The notes below the pieces were generated by a model. It searched no databases and was not told the origin of the DNA. It worked only from the letters and a program-made list of their open reading frames with translations. Shown piece by piece: positions 42,458 to 51,702 of a DNA stretch of 64,000 nt. The DNA is from DASUNQ01 sp044866775. GTDB lineage: Bacteria > Acidobacteriota > Thermoanaerobaculia > Multivoradales > UBA5704. The translations under genes were made by a program, and so were the position numbers. Where the stretch lies: assembly GCA_044866775.1 (NCBI GenBank), contig JBIOUG010000083.1, positions 1 to 64,000 of the forward strand. The letters run 5' to 3'. The stretch's first letter is position 1; the number at the start of each line of letters is the position of its first letter.

Positions 42458-45034
42458 GTGATACCCCCAATCCCCCATCTCGTCTATTCGACCCGCAGTA
42501 TCAGCCCCCAGAGTGGGTCCGACTTCATTCGCGAGATCGTGGCTGAAAGCGCGGGGATCAACGATGACGTGCGAGCCGAATTCGCCCGCCGCGCCGGTAG
42601 CGCGGGCTCTGCCCTGCAGCACCAGCTCCGTCACCCGATCTACATGTTCTCGCCCGTCGGCCCGGACAGGTGGCTCCTCTGCCGGGCGGTGAGCCTTGGG
42701 CTGTATTTGAAGTGGAGCAACCAGCTGCTGGTCCACGGCGTCATCCTGGCGGAAGAGCACCTCGCCGCTCTGGACGGAAACCCGCTGCTGCTCGACCTGC
42801 CGGAGATCCGCGGCGAGAGCGGGCTGTGCTTCCTCGAGCGGCATCCAGGCAATGACCGGAGACTGCCGGTGCTCACATTCGACGTCGGCGTTGCGGCGCG
42901 CTGCCGGGAGCTCAATCGGGAGCACCTCCAGGAGTTCGGCGAGCGCATCGGCGACAACTGGCTCGCTGCCGCTTATGATGGTCTCGCGCAGGGAGGGCGG
43001 GTCGGCTTCATCGCGCGGGACCCCGCACCTTCGCTGGCCGAAGGGGTCCTGCTCCACTTCCATCTCGACGACAGGCTGGAGCTGTCCTTCCACACGTTCT
43101 ACTCCCACGCCCGTCCGCTCGACTACCGCCTGCTCGTGCTGGCACCGGAGGATGCCGCCGCGGTGCGCGAGCACTTCGGAGACCTGCACCTGCTCGACCT
43201 CGGTGGGCTTCCACCAGACGTGGCTCCGGGGAGCCTTGGAGGCCATGCTGTGCGACTGCGCCGGGCTTCGCTCAATGGGTTCCTGCACGCGGTCCAGGTG
43301 CATCGCCTCACCTACTGGTCACGCGGCTGCCTGCCGCCTCTCGCCGACGAAGACGCGATCCTCTGTCTGCGCGGCGGCTTGGGCGAGGCCTTGACTCCCA
43401 GTGAAAGACGGCGGTTCCAAGAGTTGAAGGCGCGCGGCGAAAGCGCCCTGCGCTACCGGGTAACTTCACTCACCCATACCTGGAGGGAAAAGCCGTTGGA
43501 GTTCCGGCAGCAGCTCGCCGAGACGGCGGACACAAACAACCGGGTAGCGCTGACCGAAGTTTCAGACCTCCTTGAGGAACCGCCGGCCGCCTGGGACGAG
43601 CGCTGGTGCCTGCTGGCCCTGCTACTTCATGCGGGAGACCTCCGGCGAAGCGAGGACTGGCGGTCGGAGCGCCAGCGAGCGTGGCAGGTGCTGATGCCGG
43701 CCGAGGAGTTCGCGCAGCGCCTCTTCGAGCTGAGTGATGAGCAGGCGAGCCAGGCGGAGCCCCTGTTGCTGGAGTACGCACTGAGCAGTCTGGAACCCGC
43801 GGACGACACGCCGGCGCCCCTGCCGTACTGGGAGACGCTCGTCAGGTGGCTGGGACGCAGATGCCGACTCAAAGAGCTCCTCGCCCCTATCGAAGAGGCC
43901 TTAGCGGGGCTCGTGGGGAAGCCGGCTGAAGCAGCATGGGTGCATCTACAGCTTCTGCTTTCTGAGGCGGACTTGCCGGGTGAGGCGCTGCGGATCTTTT
44001 TCTCCCGACATCGCCCGCTCCTCCGAGCCGCCGACGCTGGCGAGGCCACGGAACAGGCGCTTCGCTGGTGGCTCGAGCACGGCGGCGACTACGACTCGGC
44101 GATCGCACCCTTGTTGAGTCTCCACGACCTGACCGATCAATCTCTCCGATTGCTGGGCAACTGGTTTTCCGAGCAACCTCGTGGGAAGGAAGAAAACGCC
44201 TTCCGTCGGCTGGCGGTGATCCTCGACGGGATGCAGTTGCCGCTTTCTGCCGCACCGGCGTGTGGGGCCCTGCTGGCGTCACTAGCTCTCTCGGGCATGA
44301 GCAATCAGCTCCCTGCCATCATGGGGCAATGCCTCAGGGCTATCCGTGAGCAGGAAGAGGGCTCCGACGACGGCTTCGCTGGAGCAGCGCTCACCGAAGC
44401 AAGCGAGTCCGTGCTCATGCAGCTCGATCGGTCGCGTAGCATCAGCGATCTTCCGTACCACCTTCGGGCGGTAGCGTCGCTCCTCGAGGCGCGCAATTAT
44501 CACCGTGCGACGCTCGCAGCTGACGCTGTTCTCATGCGCTTGGCGGTGCGAGGTCGCATCCTCGCGCAGGAGGCCCGGGCACACCGGGTGGCAGAGGACG
44601 AGGTGACAGCCTTCGACCGGGGGTGGACCGTGTTTCTCCGTTGCGCGCGCGTGATGGAATACCTGCAGGCACTGGAGATTGGAAACTCTCCGGACGACCT
44701 CGATAGGGTCCAGGAATGGCTGGAGCTGCTGCAGGACGAGATTGCCGCACGCCCAGGGCTTTTCGCTGAGGACGATCCTCGCCTCCGGATGTTCGTCAGC
44801 CTCGCCTGGTGGTGGTGGAGGGCCGGCCAAGGCCGCCCTGGGCTCTCCGCAGTTTGTGCGAAGCTCCGCCTAGCCCAAACCTGGGGGCGCATTCCGGCCT
44901 CGCGCGAGTGGCAGCGCCAGCGGATGGAGGAGCTGATCTCCGGGCCGCTCCTTGAGCGGGCGGTCGCGATACTGCCGCCGCGGCCGGAGTCGCGGCGCTT
45001 TGCGTGGCTTGGACGACTTGGAGAGAAGCGATGA
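42458..45034 (+). CDS. Protein B1: GAP1-like cytosolic protein
   Basis: An 858-residue protein starting at GTG 42458, one base after the A1 stop, with GGGAGG 7 nt upstream. The N-terminal region (PHLVYSTRSISPQSGSDFIR, then YMFSPVGPDRWLLCRAVSLG and SNQLLVHGVILAEEHLA) resembles the N-terminal fold of GTPase-associated protein 1. The remaining 600 residues are predicted alpha-helical with repeated Trp/Leu/Glu patterns and no TM, suggesting a scaffold. It is the partner of A1 and has a paralogue B2 at 47507-50098. It likely works with the flanking GTPases. Confidence 0.7.
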   Translation: MIPPIPHLVYSTRSISPQSGSDFIREIVAESAGINDDVRAEFARRAGSAGSALQHQLRHPIYMFSPVGPDRWLLCRAVSLGLYLKWSNQLLVHGVILAEEHLAALDGNPLLLDLPEIRGESGLCFLERHPGNDRRLPVLTFDVGVAARCRELNREHLQEFGERIGDNWLAAAYDGLAQGGRVGFIARDPAPSLAEGVLLHFHLDDRLELSFHTFYSHARPLDYRLLVLAPEDAAAVREHFGDLHLLDLGGLPPDVAPGSLGGHAVRLRRASLNGFLHAVQVHRLTYWSRGCLPPLADEDAILCLRGGLGEALTPSERRRFQELKARGESALRYRVTSLTHTWREKPLEFRQQLAETADTNNRVALTEVSDLLEEPPAAWDERWCLLALLLHAGDLRRSEDWRSERQRAWQVLMPAEEFAQRLFELSDEQASQAEPLLLEYALSSLEPADDTPAPLPYWETLVRWLGRRCRLKELLAPIEEALAGLVGKPAEAAWVHLQLLLSEADLPGEALRIFFSRHRPLLRAADAGEATEQALRWWLEHGGDYDSAIAPLLSLHDLTDQSLRLLGNWFSEQPRGKEENAFRRLAVILDGMQLPLSAAPACGALLASLALSGMSNQLPAIMGQCLRAIREQEEGSDDGFAGAALTEASESVLMQLDRSRSISDLPYHLRAVASLLEARNYHRATLAADAVLMRLAVRGRILAQEARAHRVAEDEVTAFDRGWTVFLRCARVMEYLQALEIGNSPDDLDRVQEWLELLQDEIAARPGLFAEDDPRLRMFVSLAWWWWRAGQGRPGLSAVCAKLRLAQTWGRIPASREWQRQRMEELISGPLLERAVAILPPRPESRRFAWLGRLGEKR

Positions 45035-45066
45035 ACCATAAGGATGTGCTGGAGCGCGTGAGGTGA
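45031..45066 (+). other. 11-codon leader ORF between B1 and A2, probable duplication scar
   Basis: An ATG overlaps the B1 stop (ATGA, 45031-45034) and opens a frame MNHKDVLERVR whose TGA overlaps the A2 GTG start. Its DNA (AAGGATGTGCTGGAGCGCGT) resembles the end of the first GTPase gene and its spacer (GAGGATGTGCTCTGAGGAGA) near 39946. This suggests that the A-B unit was duplicated together with a few bases of upstream coding sequence. It may keep ribosomes coupled from B1 to A2. Confidence 0.6.
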
Positions 45067-47510
45067 GTTCGATCTCCGACACCACTCCGCACGACGTCGC
45101 TCTCCGGCACATCTTCACGTCGGCGCCCGACGGATCGGGCTTCCAGACCGTGACCTGCGCTGCGGAGCTCAGGGAGTTTGCGCGCGAGGTCCAAGACTTA
45201 GTGGAAACCTACCCGACCCGAGAGGATGATCGACCGATCTGCCGCCAGCTCCTACCGCTGCCGGAGACGAAGGGCGCCTATGCTTTGACGGTGTTCGCGC
45301 CGCTCGAGGACACGCCGGACGGGCGAAGAGGCGACTTTTTGGCGGAGACCCTCGTAGTGCCCGGGAAATGGCTGGCGGCGGGCGGCTGGGATGCTCCCGC
45401 GGCCTTCGAGGCTCTCACCTGGTGGGGCCCACGATTTCGCGAGCTCCCGCAGAATCTGGAACAGGAGCCGTTGCTTCCGGTACGGCCGACGCCTCTCTCG
45501 CGCCTCTCTCGCTTTGTCGAACTAGTGACACAGGATCAACTCGATATTCTCTTATTAGCGCTCGTTCAGCAGTCGCATGGGCTCTCGCCGCTCCGGATAC
45601 TGGAGGCGAGCGGGGCGAGTCCGGGCGACCTCGAGGAAATAGTACTGCTCCTGCCTCTCGTTGTGCCGCCGGCCTGCCGGATTTATCGCGACGGGGATCG
45701 GAGGCGCTGCCTGAGCCTGCGCACCCGCAGCCCTGAAAGGGGCATGTCCCCATTTGCCGACGTAACCGGTTTCCCAGCGTCTGCGGCGGATAACCTCAAG
45801 GGCGGCGTCGTGGTCGATCTCTCAGGGCGCCTACCGCCGCCCGGCCTACCCGGGCCTTTCGGCCGCAAGTACGTCCAGTGGCTGCACGGGATCCTCCAAG
45901 AAGGAAAATGGGGCGAGCTGGAGCTGCTCTACCAGCAGGCCGAGAAGTGGCCCGGTCCAGCGTTCTTTTCCAACGTCGAAAACCTGATCCAGGCCGCACT
46001 GCGACCGCTGCCTCAGCCAAGCGCCGAAGCGGACGAACCCGCGCCCGAGCCGGGCGAAGACGACGCGCGGGCGCCGGAGGGTGCAACAACGGAGGTGCAA
46101 GCCGCAGCAACGAAACCTCATAGGGGGAACCGGAAAGATCGGGGCCCCGTGCCCGTTTCAGGCCAGCCCGCCCCCCCGTCGCACGCAGCGGAGAACGAGG
46201 ACGAGCTTCTGTCACCGGTGCAAGTTCGGCGTGCGGCATGGGAGGTCCGCTCCGAAGCCGGAGGGGCGATCTGGAACGTGCTCGAGACCTATCGCGAGCA
46301 GTTCGTCACGCTCACCGCGGAGGTCCGCCGCGATTTCGAGGGGAAGCTTAGGGCGGAGAGCGCACGGGTGCGCCAGCAGCTCGCAGAGCTCAACAAGGCC
46401 TTGGACGGAGAGGTCAAGACGCTCGAGCGCAACCTAAAGGCCGGCAAGAGCGCACGACAACCGGGCTCGGCGGTGCTCGACCAACTAGCGCGGGTTCGGG
46501 AGGATCTGAGGTCGATGCGCGCCGAGATGGCTCAAGTGAAGGGTCAACTGCAGGCGCTCGAAAAAGGCGGCGTCGCGGCCGCGGGCGCAGCCCCAACTCC
46601 CGTGGGCGGCCCACCTGTTCAGCCCGAGCGCAAGAGGTGGCTCCGCTTTGTGCTGCCGACGCGCGGGGCCTTTCGCGCCTTCCTGCGGCGCCGCCGCCGG
46701 GCCGCCGTAGTGGCCGTGAGCGCTATTGCACTGGCGGTGGCAGGAACGGTCGCGCCGAAGTTCTGGCCGGCGCCCGAAGTAGCGCAGACTGCAGATGGTT
46801 GGGACAAGACACGTCTCGTCCAGCGCGCGCGCGCTGGCGAGGTCGCCCTCCGTCTGCTCGCGGCCACCGCGGTGCAAGAAGACTTCGCCCCGCGTGTGCA
46901 CGGTTTGACGCTCAATCTCGCACTGCTCCGCGGGATTCCCATCGAGGAGACGGTGGATTGCGCGCTCACGCAGGTGGTGCTGCGCACGAGCAACCCCGAC
47001 CTCCCCGTCAATGGTACCTGCGGACCTAAGACCGCCGCTGCTCTCGACAGAGCGCCGAAAGACGACTGCTGTCGGCAGCTGCAGGGCACGGAGAAGCTCC
47101 GGAACTGCTTTCTCTCCAGTCACCTCCGGCTGGGTAGGCCGGATGCGGACCGTGCGGAGTCTTGCCTCGGCGCCTCCCCGTGGCGCAAGGAGCGACCCTG
47201 GAGTACGGACGAAGCGACGCGAGCTCTAAAGCTCTTCCGCGATGCTGCCGAGGCGATCGACGAGGCCTCGAAGCCCCAACTCGCTGAGGCCGTACGCGCG
47301 CTCGACCCAAAGCACAACCCGCGGCTCGGCAACGATTGGGCTCGCCAAACTTTGAACCGGGAGGAAGCAGAGAATGTGCTAGAACTCCTCTGGGCCGCTT
47401 TGAGCGGGAAGGAGAGCTCGCTCGAGCGGCTCGACGCTCAACAGATCGATCAGCTAGGACGGTACGTCGCCGGGCTGGCCTCCCATGGAGGCACGGCAGG
47501 CGCCCCGTGA
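45063..47510 (+). CDS. Protein A2: paralogue of A1
   Basis: An 815-residue protein with the same plan as A1: GAP1-like N-terminus (HDVALRHIFTSAPDGSGFQT), disordered linker (315-385), coiled coil (about 385-500), one TM (547-565) after an Arg-rich stretch, and a Cys-rich C-terminal domain. Here the peptidoglycan-binding resemblance is clearer: LPVNGTCGPKTAAAL closely follows the VNG-x-x-GPKT-x-AA pattern of PG_binding_1, with a Cys in place of the usual Phe. By eye it is roughly half identical to A1, so the duplication is old. The start is GTG. Confidence 0.75.
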   Translation: MSSISDTTPHDVALRHIFTSAPDGSGFQTVTCAAELREFAREVQDLVETYPTREDDRPICRQLLPLPETKGAYALTVFAPLEDTPDGRRGDFLAETLVVPGKWLAAGGWDAPAAFEALTWWGPRFRELPQNLEQEPLLPVRPTPLSRLSRFVELVTQDQLDILLLALVQQSHGLSPLRILEASGASPGDLEEIVLLLPLVVPPACRIYRDGDRRRCLSLRTRSPERGMSPFADVTGFPASAADNLKGGVVVDLSGRLPPPGLPGPFGRKYVQWLHGILQEGKWGELELLYQQAEKWPGPAFFSNVENLIQAALRPLPQPSAEADEPAPEPGEDDARAPEGATTEVQAAATKPHRGNRKDRGPVPVSGQPAPPSHAAENEDELLSPVQVRRAAWEVRSEAGGAIWNVLETYREQFVTLTAEVRRDFEGKLRAESARVRQQLAELNKALDGEVKTLERNLKAGKSARQPGSAVLDQLARVREDLRSMRAEMAQVKGQLQALEKGGVAAAGAAPTPVGGPPVQPERKRWLRFVLPTRGAFRAFLRRRRRAAVVAVSAIALAVAGTVAPKFWPAPEVAQTADGWDKTRLVQRARAGEVALRLLAATAVQEDFAPRVHGLTLNLALLRGIPIEETVDCALTQVVLRTSNPDLPVNGTCGPKTAAALDRAPKDDCCRQLQGTEKLRNCFLSSHLRLGRPDADRAESCLGASPWRKERPWSTDEATRALKLFRDAAEAIDEASKPQLAEAVRALDPKHNPRLGNDWARQTLNREEAENVLELLWAALSGKESSLERLDAQQIDQLGRYVAGLASHGGTAGAP

Positions 47511-50098
47511 CTCTGATCCCTAGTCTCGTCTTCTCGACCCGCAGTCCCCACCCGCAGAGCGGGTCCGACTTCGTCCGCGAGATTGTAGCCGAGAGCGCGG
47601 GGATCGGCGACGAGGTGCGGGCCGAGTTTGGGCGCCGCGCCGATATCGCCGGCTCAATCCTGCAACATGAGTTCTCTTCCCCAGTCTACATGTTCTCTCC
47701 CCTGAACCGAGAGAGCTGGCTGCTGTGCCGGGCGGTGAGCCTCGGCCTCTATCGCAAAGGGAGCAACCAGCTCCTGATCCACGGCGTCGTCCTGGCGGAG
47801 GAGCACCTCGAAGCGCTTGGCGGAAACCCGCTGTTGTTGGACCGGCAGGACGTCCGCCACGAGTGCGGGCTCTCCTTCGTCGATAGGCATCCGAGGACCG
47901 AGCGGCGGCTGAGCGCCCTGCCCTTCGACGCGCGAGTAGCGGGGCGTTGTCGGGAGCTCAACCGAGAGCACCTGGAGAAGCTCGACAGGTCCATTCGCAA
48001 CGACTGGCTCGCCTCCGCCTATGACGCGCTGGCGGATGGCCAACGGGTTGGCCTCGCCACCAATTCCCACGTGCCGTCGCTGGCAGAAGCCCTGCTCCTC
48101 CACTTTCATCCTGACGACCGGATGGAGCTGTCGTTCCACACCTTCTATTCCCACAGCCGGCCACTCGACTATCGCCTGCTCGTGCTTGCCCCCGAGGACA
48201 TGTCGATGGTGCGGGGGCAGTTCCGCGACCTGCGGCTGCTTGACCTTACCGCGCCTTCGCCGGAAATCGCTACCGAAGGCCTGGGTGGCCGCGCCGTGCG
48301 CCTACGCCGGGGTTCAATTGACGCCTTCTTGCGAACCGTCCAAGCCCATCGCCTCACATATTGGTCATGCCGCATCCTGCCGCCCCTCACCGGCAAAGAT
48401 GCTGACATCTGTCTGCGCGACGGTCTTGGAGAACCCCTGACTGCTGCCGAGCGTCGGCGGCTGCAAGAGCTGGAAGGGCGCGGTGAGAGCGGGCTGCGCT
48501 ACAAGGTCACCTCGCTCGCACGTACCTGGAGGGAGCAGCCGCGAGAATTTCCGGAGCGACTTGCCGAAGTAGCAGACACGAAGAGCCGGGTGGCATTGAA
48601 GGAGCTTCTCGACTTTCTCGAGACGCCGCCGGTCGGCTGGGACGAGCGGTGGTGCCTGTTGACGCTGCTGCTGCACGAGGAGGGCTTTCAGCCGGGTGAG
48701 GAATGGCGGGCGGAGCGGCAACGGGCTTGGCGGCTGCTGATGCCGGCTGGCCAGTTCAAGGAGTTCCTTGGCACGCTCAGCAGCGAGCAGGCGAGGTGGG
48801 CGGAGCCGCTTTTGCTGGCGTACGTACTGGATAAGCTGGAGCCCGTCGGCTACACACTCCCGGTCCCGCCATATTGGGAGACGCTCGTCGAGTGGCTCGG
48901 GCGCCGAGGGCGGCTTGGAGCTCTTCTCGGCGGCATCGAGGAGGCCCTACCCAGGATCGTAGGGGAGGCGGCTTCGAGCGCCTGGGAGCGATTGCAGCGG
49001 CTACTGTCAGAAGCGGCCCTGCCCGGCGAGGCTCTGCGCATTTTCTTCCAACGGCATCGGCCGCTGCTCTCGGCCGCCGAGGCCGCTGCGGCGACGCGTG
49101 AAGCGCTCCAGTGGTGGCTCGTGCAGGGGAGTGAGCAGGACGCGAAGGTCGCCCCTCTCCTCACCCAACTTGACATTGCCGAGCAGGCGTTACCGCTTCT
49201 GGGGGCCTGGCTCGCAGAGCAGCCCTCCGGCGCAAGGGAGCGAGCCTTCCACCGACTAGCCGATATCTTGGCCCGGGTGAAACGGCTGCCACCCGCCGCT
49301 GGGCCGGCTTGCGGCCGGCTTCTGGCGCACCTGGCTCCATCGCCGGCCGGCGGAAAGGTGCCGGCGGTCTTTGATAAGTGTTTACGCGTGCTAGCCGATG
49401 ACGAGGACGGCGTACCAGAACGCTTCGCCAGTGCTGCTGTCGGGGAGGCGACTGCCATGCTGCTGCCGCTGTTGGACGCTCCATGCCACCGGCGGGATCT
49501 GGCGGCTCGCATCCAAGCGGCGGCGGTACTGCTTGAGGCGCGGAACCGCCACAGCGCCACCGCGCTGGTCGACGCCGGCTTACTCGATCTTGCGGTGCGG
49601 GCGTGCATCCTGGCCGAAGAGGCCATGGTGTGGGGTTTGGGGAAGGATACCGTGCCTCAACTCCGCAATTCCTGGGAGGCGTTCTTGAGGCGCACCAGTG
49701 TCACGGATCTCCTCGAGCCACAGGAGGCCGCCGTCTCGCCGAGCCTCTGGCATCAGGTTGGGGAGTGGCTAGAGCTGCTCGAGGACGAGATTACTATGCA
49801 CCCATATCCACGGGCCGAAGACGATCCCCGCTTCCAGCTCTTCATTCGCCTCGCTTGGTGGCGATGGTGCGCGGGCGAGAACCAGGTTGAAAAAGCCGCA
49901 GTGTGTGCGAAGATTCGGTTGACAGCGACCTGGGGAAAGATCCGGGCTCCGGTGGAGTGGCTCCGCCTGCGGATGGAGGAGCTGGTCCCTGACCGCCTTC
50001 AAGCGACAGCGAGGGCGACGCTCCCGTCGCGGCCGGAGCCGAGGCGCCTCTACTTGAAACTGCCGGAGATGCTTGGTGGGCTCGGAGGGAGACGATGA
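47507..50098 (+). CDS. Protein B2: paralogue of B1
   Basis: An 863-residue protein starting at GTG 47507 within the A2 stop (GTGA overlap). The N-terminus (PSLVFSTRSPHPQSGSDFVR) and the RAVSLGLYRKGSNQLLIHGV block match B1 closely; the long helical remainder also aligns along its length. No TM or signal peptide is seen. B2 and A2 together repeat the A1-B1 order, so the two sets may form distinct heteromers. Confidence 0.72.
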   Translation: MTLIPSLVFSTRSPHPQSGSDFVREIVAESAGIGDEVRAEFGRRADIAGSILQHEFSSPVYMFSPLNRESWLLCRAVSLGLYRKGSNQLLIHGVVLAEEHLEALGGNPLLLDRQDVRHECGLSFVDRHPRTERRLSALPFDARVAGRCRELNREHLEKLDRSIRNDWLASAYDALADGQRVGLATNSHVPSLAEALLLHFHPDDRMELSFHTFYSHSRPLDYRLLVLAPEDMSMVRGQFRDLRLLDLTAPSPEIATEGLGGRAVRLRRGSIDAFLRTVQAHRLTYWSCRILPPLTGKDADICLRDGLGEPLTAAERRRLQELEGRGESGLRYKVTSLARTWREQPREFPERLAEVADTKSRVALKELLDFLETPPVGWDERWCLLTLLLHEEGFQPGEEWRAERQRAWRLLMPAGQFKEFLGTLSSEQARWAEPLLLAYVLDKLEPVGYTLPVPPYWETLVEWLGRRGRLGALLGGIEEALPRIVGEAASSAWERLQRLLSEAALPGEALRIFFQRHRPLLSAAEAAAATREALQWWLVQGSEQDAKVAPLLTQLDIAEQALPLLGAWLAEQPSGARERAFHRLADILARVKRLPPAAGPACGRLLAHLAPSPAGGKVPAVFDKCLRVLADDEDGVPERFASAAVGEATAMLLPLLDAPCHRRDLAARIQAAAVLLEARNRHSATALVDAGLLDLAVRACILAEEAMVWGLGKDTVPQLRNSWEAFLRRTSVTDLLEPQEAAVSPSLWHQVGEWLELLEDEITMHPYPRAEDDPRFQLFIRLAWWRWCAGENQVEKAAVCAKIRLTATWGKIRAPVEWLRLRMEELVPDRLQATARATLPSRPEPRRLYLKLPEMLGGLGGRR

Positions 50099-51702
50099 GC
50101 GACAAGCGTGAGGGTGCGCCGGAAAAAGCATCCACGGGCGAATTGGAATCGGGCGCCGCGGAGGCTGGACCTTCCGCCACGCCGGCGAAGCCCGGTCTTC
50201 CCTGGCTTGCCCGGACAGCCGCGGCGGAGCCAGACACGGCTTCGGAAAGTGGCGAGAGCGAGGCTTCGACCGCGCCGGCGCCTGCCGCCGCGCGGATTTC
50301 TGTGCCAACCAACGTTGTGCCGCTTGAGCCATCACGGTGGAGAGAGGCCGAGCGGCACGAGCCTGACTCGCCGCGGGCCGATGCGGCGCAGGCGGAACAG
50401 CGTTTCGAAGAGCAACAACCGCCAACCGGCACCGACGAAGCTCAGGTGTCACGCTGGGCGCCGCCTCACGACGAATATCGGCGCGACGAGCGGCCGCCAA
50501 AGGCGCCACCACAGCAGCCGCGGCCGCAGACCGCAAGCAGCGAGGCGCGCCGACGACGTGTTGAGGAGACGCCGGAAGAGGAATCAGAAACCTTCCGACG
50601 AGTGGCGACGGAAGCCGCCGCGCGAGCTGCCCGGGTCGAGGAGCGGCCAGATTACAGCGCGGTGGTTCGATCGGTCCAGCGGCACCTGAGCAACGGCTAC
50701 TCGCTCTTCGGGCTGGTGGGTTACTCTGGCTCTGGCAAGACTCACTTCTTGCGAGCCATGAGTCTTCTTCTGCGCCAACAGGGATTCGAGGGTGCGGCAT
50801 GGGAGAACCTGCGAAGGGCGCGCGTCCCAGGTCTCAATGAAGCCTTCGTCTCAGACTATCCGTGTACCGGCCCGCGCGGCGAGAAATGGGTCTTCGTCGA
50901 TGCAGGCGGAGAGCTTTATGCCCGTCTGCGAGCCAATGATTGGAAGATACCGGAGCGTAGCGCCGCGCTCCTCCACTCACTCCACCACTGCCGCGGGCTA
51001 TTTCTGCTCCTCCATCTACAACCTGGCCACTTCCGCGCCGGATCGATCGGCTCCCATCGATGGATGTCCGAAAACGATACCGAGATTGATCTCGCGGCTC
51101 AGCAGGCCCAAGAGGAGCTAGAGTTCTTCGATCACGTGCTGCTGTTCTTGCGGGCGCTCAAGCAAGAGAAAGGCAGCGTCAGGGAGCTCATTGACCGCTG
51201 CGCTCGCGAGGACCTCGATAAGGCGCTTCGCCCGTACCGTGACCAGGCGCAGAAGCTTGACCTCCCAGTCATGGTGCTGTTTACGCAGGCGGATACCTTC
51301 GGGGGTAGCCAGGTGGAGCTGGCCACGGGGAGCTTCCTCTCGCCTAGGACAGGGACGGTGAACGTGGCCGCCTTCGTCGCCCGTCACGTTCCTGGACTCT
51401 TTGGCTCGTTGGTCCGGCATACTCGTCGCTTCAAGTTCGACTTCGTGCAGTCCTACGAGGAAGTGTTGGTGCCCGGACACTCCAACCCGGACGGGACGCA
51501 GGCGATGCTCCCGAAATGGCAGGTCGACGATGAGCTCCTCTCCGTTGGGGTACTGCCTGCGCTCGAGTTCCTGTACCGGAACCTAGCCACCGAATCCGGC
51601 CGGCGGCGTCACGTTCATCGCTTCGAGCTCGAGGCCCGCGCGGCCCTGCACCTCCATCGGCTAATACACCGCCGCGACTGGCAGGGTGTCGACGTACCGT
51701 GA
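50095..51702 (+). CDS. Second GTPase of the island, disordered N-terminus
   Basis: A 535-residue protein. The first 190 residues are Glu/Pro/Ala-rich and look disordered. A P-loop domain follows: Walker A GYSGSGKT (209-216), a G3-like WVFVDAGGELY, and a G4-like VLFTQAD. The helical segment LRPYRDQAQKLD precedes G4. It differs from the first GTPase in sequence and lacks zinc ribbons, but the gene sits in the same operon (ATGA overlap with B2 at 50095-50098). A double-GTPase family assignment is likely but by eye only. Confidence 0.75.
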   Translation: MSDKREGAPEKASTGELESGAAEAGPSATPAKPGLPWLARTAAAEPDTASESGESEASTAPAPAAARISVPTNVVPLEPSRWREAERHEPDSPRADAAQAEQRFEEQQPPTGTDEAQVSRWAPPHDEYRRDERPPKAPPQQPRPQTASSEARRRRVEETPEEESETFRRVATEAAARAARVEERPDYSAVVRSVQRHLSNGYSLFGLVGYSGSGKTHFLRAMSLLLRQQGFEGAAWENLRRARVPGLNEAFVSDYPCTGPRGEKWVFVDAGGELYARLRANDWKIPERSAALLHSLHHCRGLFLLLHLQPGHFRAGSIGSHRWMSENDTEIDLAAQQAQEELEFFDHVLLFLRALKQEKGSVRELIDRCAREDLDKALRPYRDQAQKLDLPVMVLFTQADTFGGSQVELATGSFLSPRTGTVNVAAFVARHVPGLFGSLVRHTRRFKFDFVQSYEEVLVPGHSNPDGTQAMLPKWQVDDELLSVGVLPALEFLYRNLATESGRRRHVHRFELEARAALHLHRLIHRRDWQGVDVP

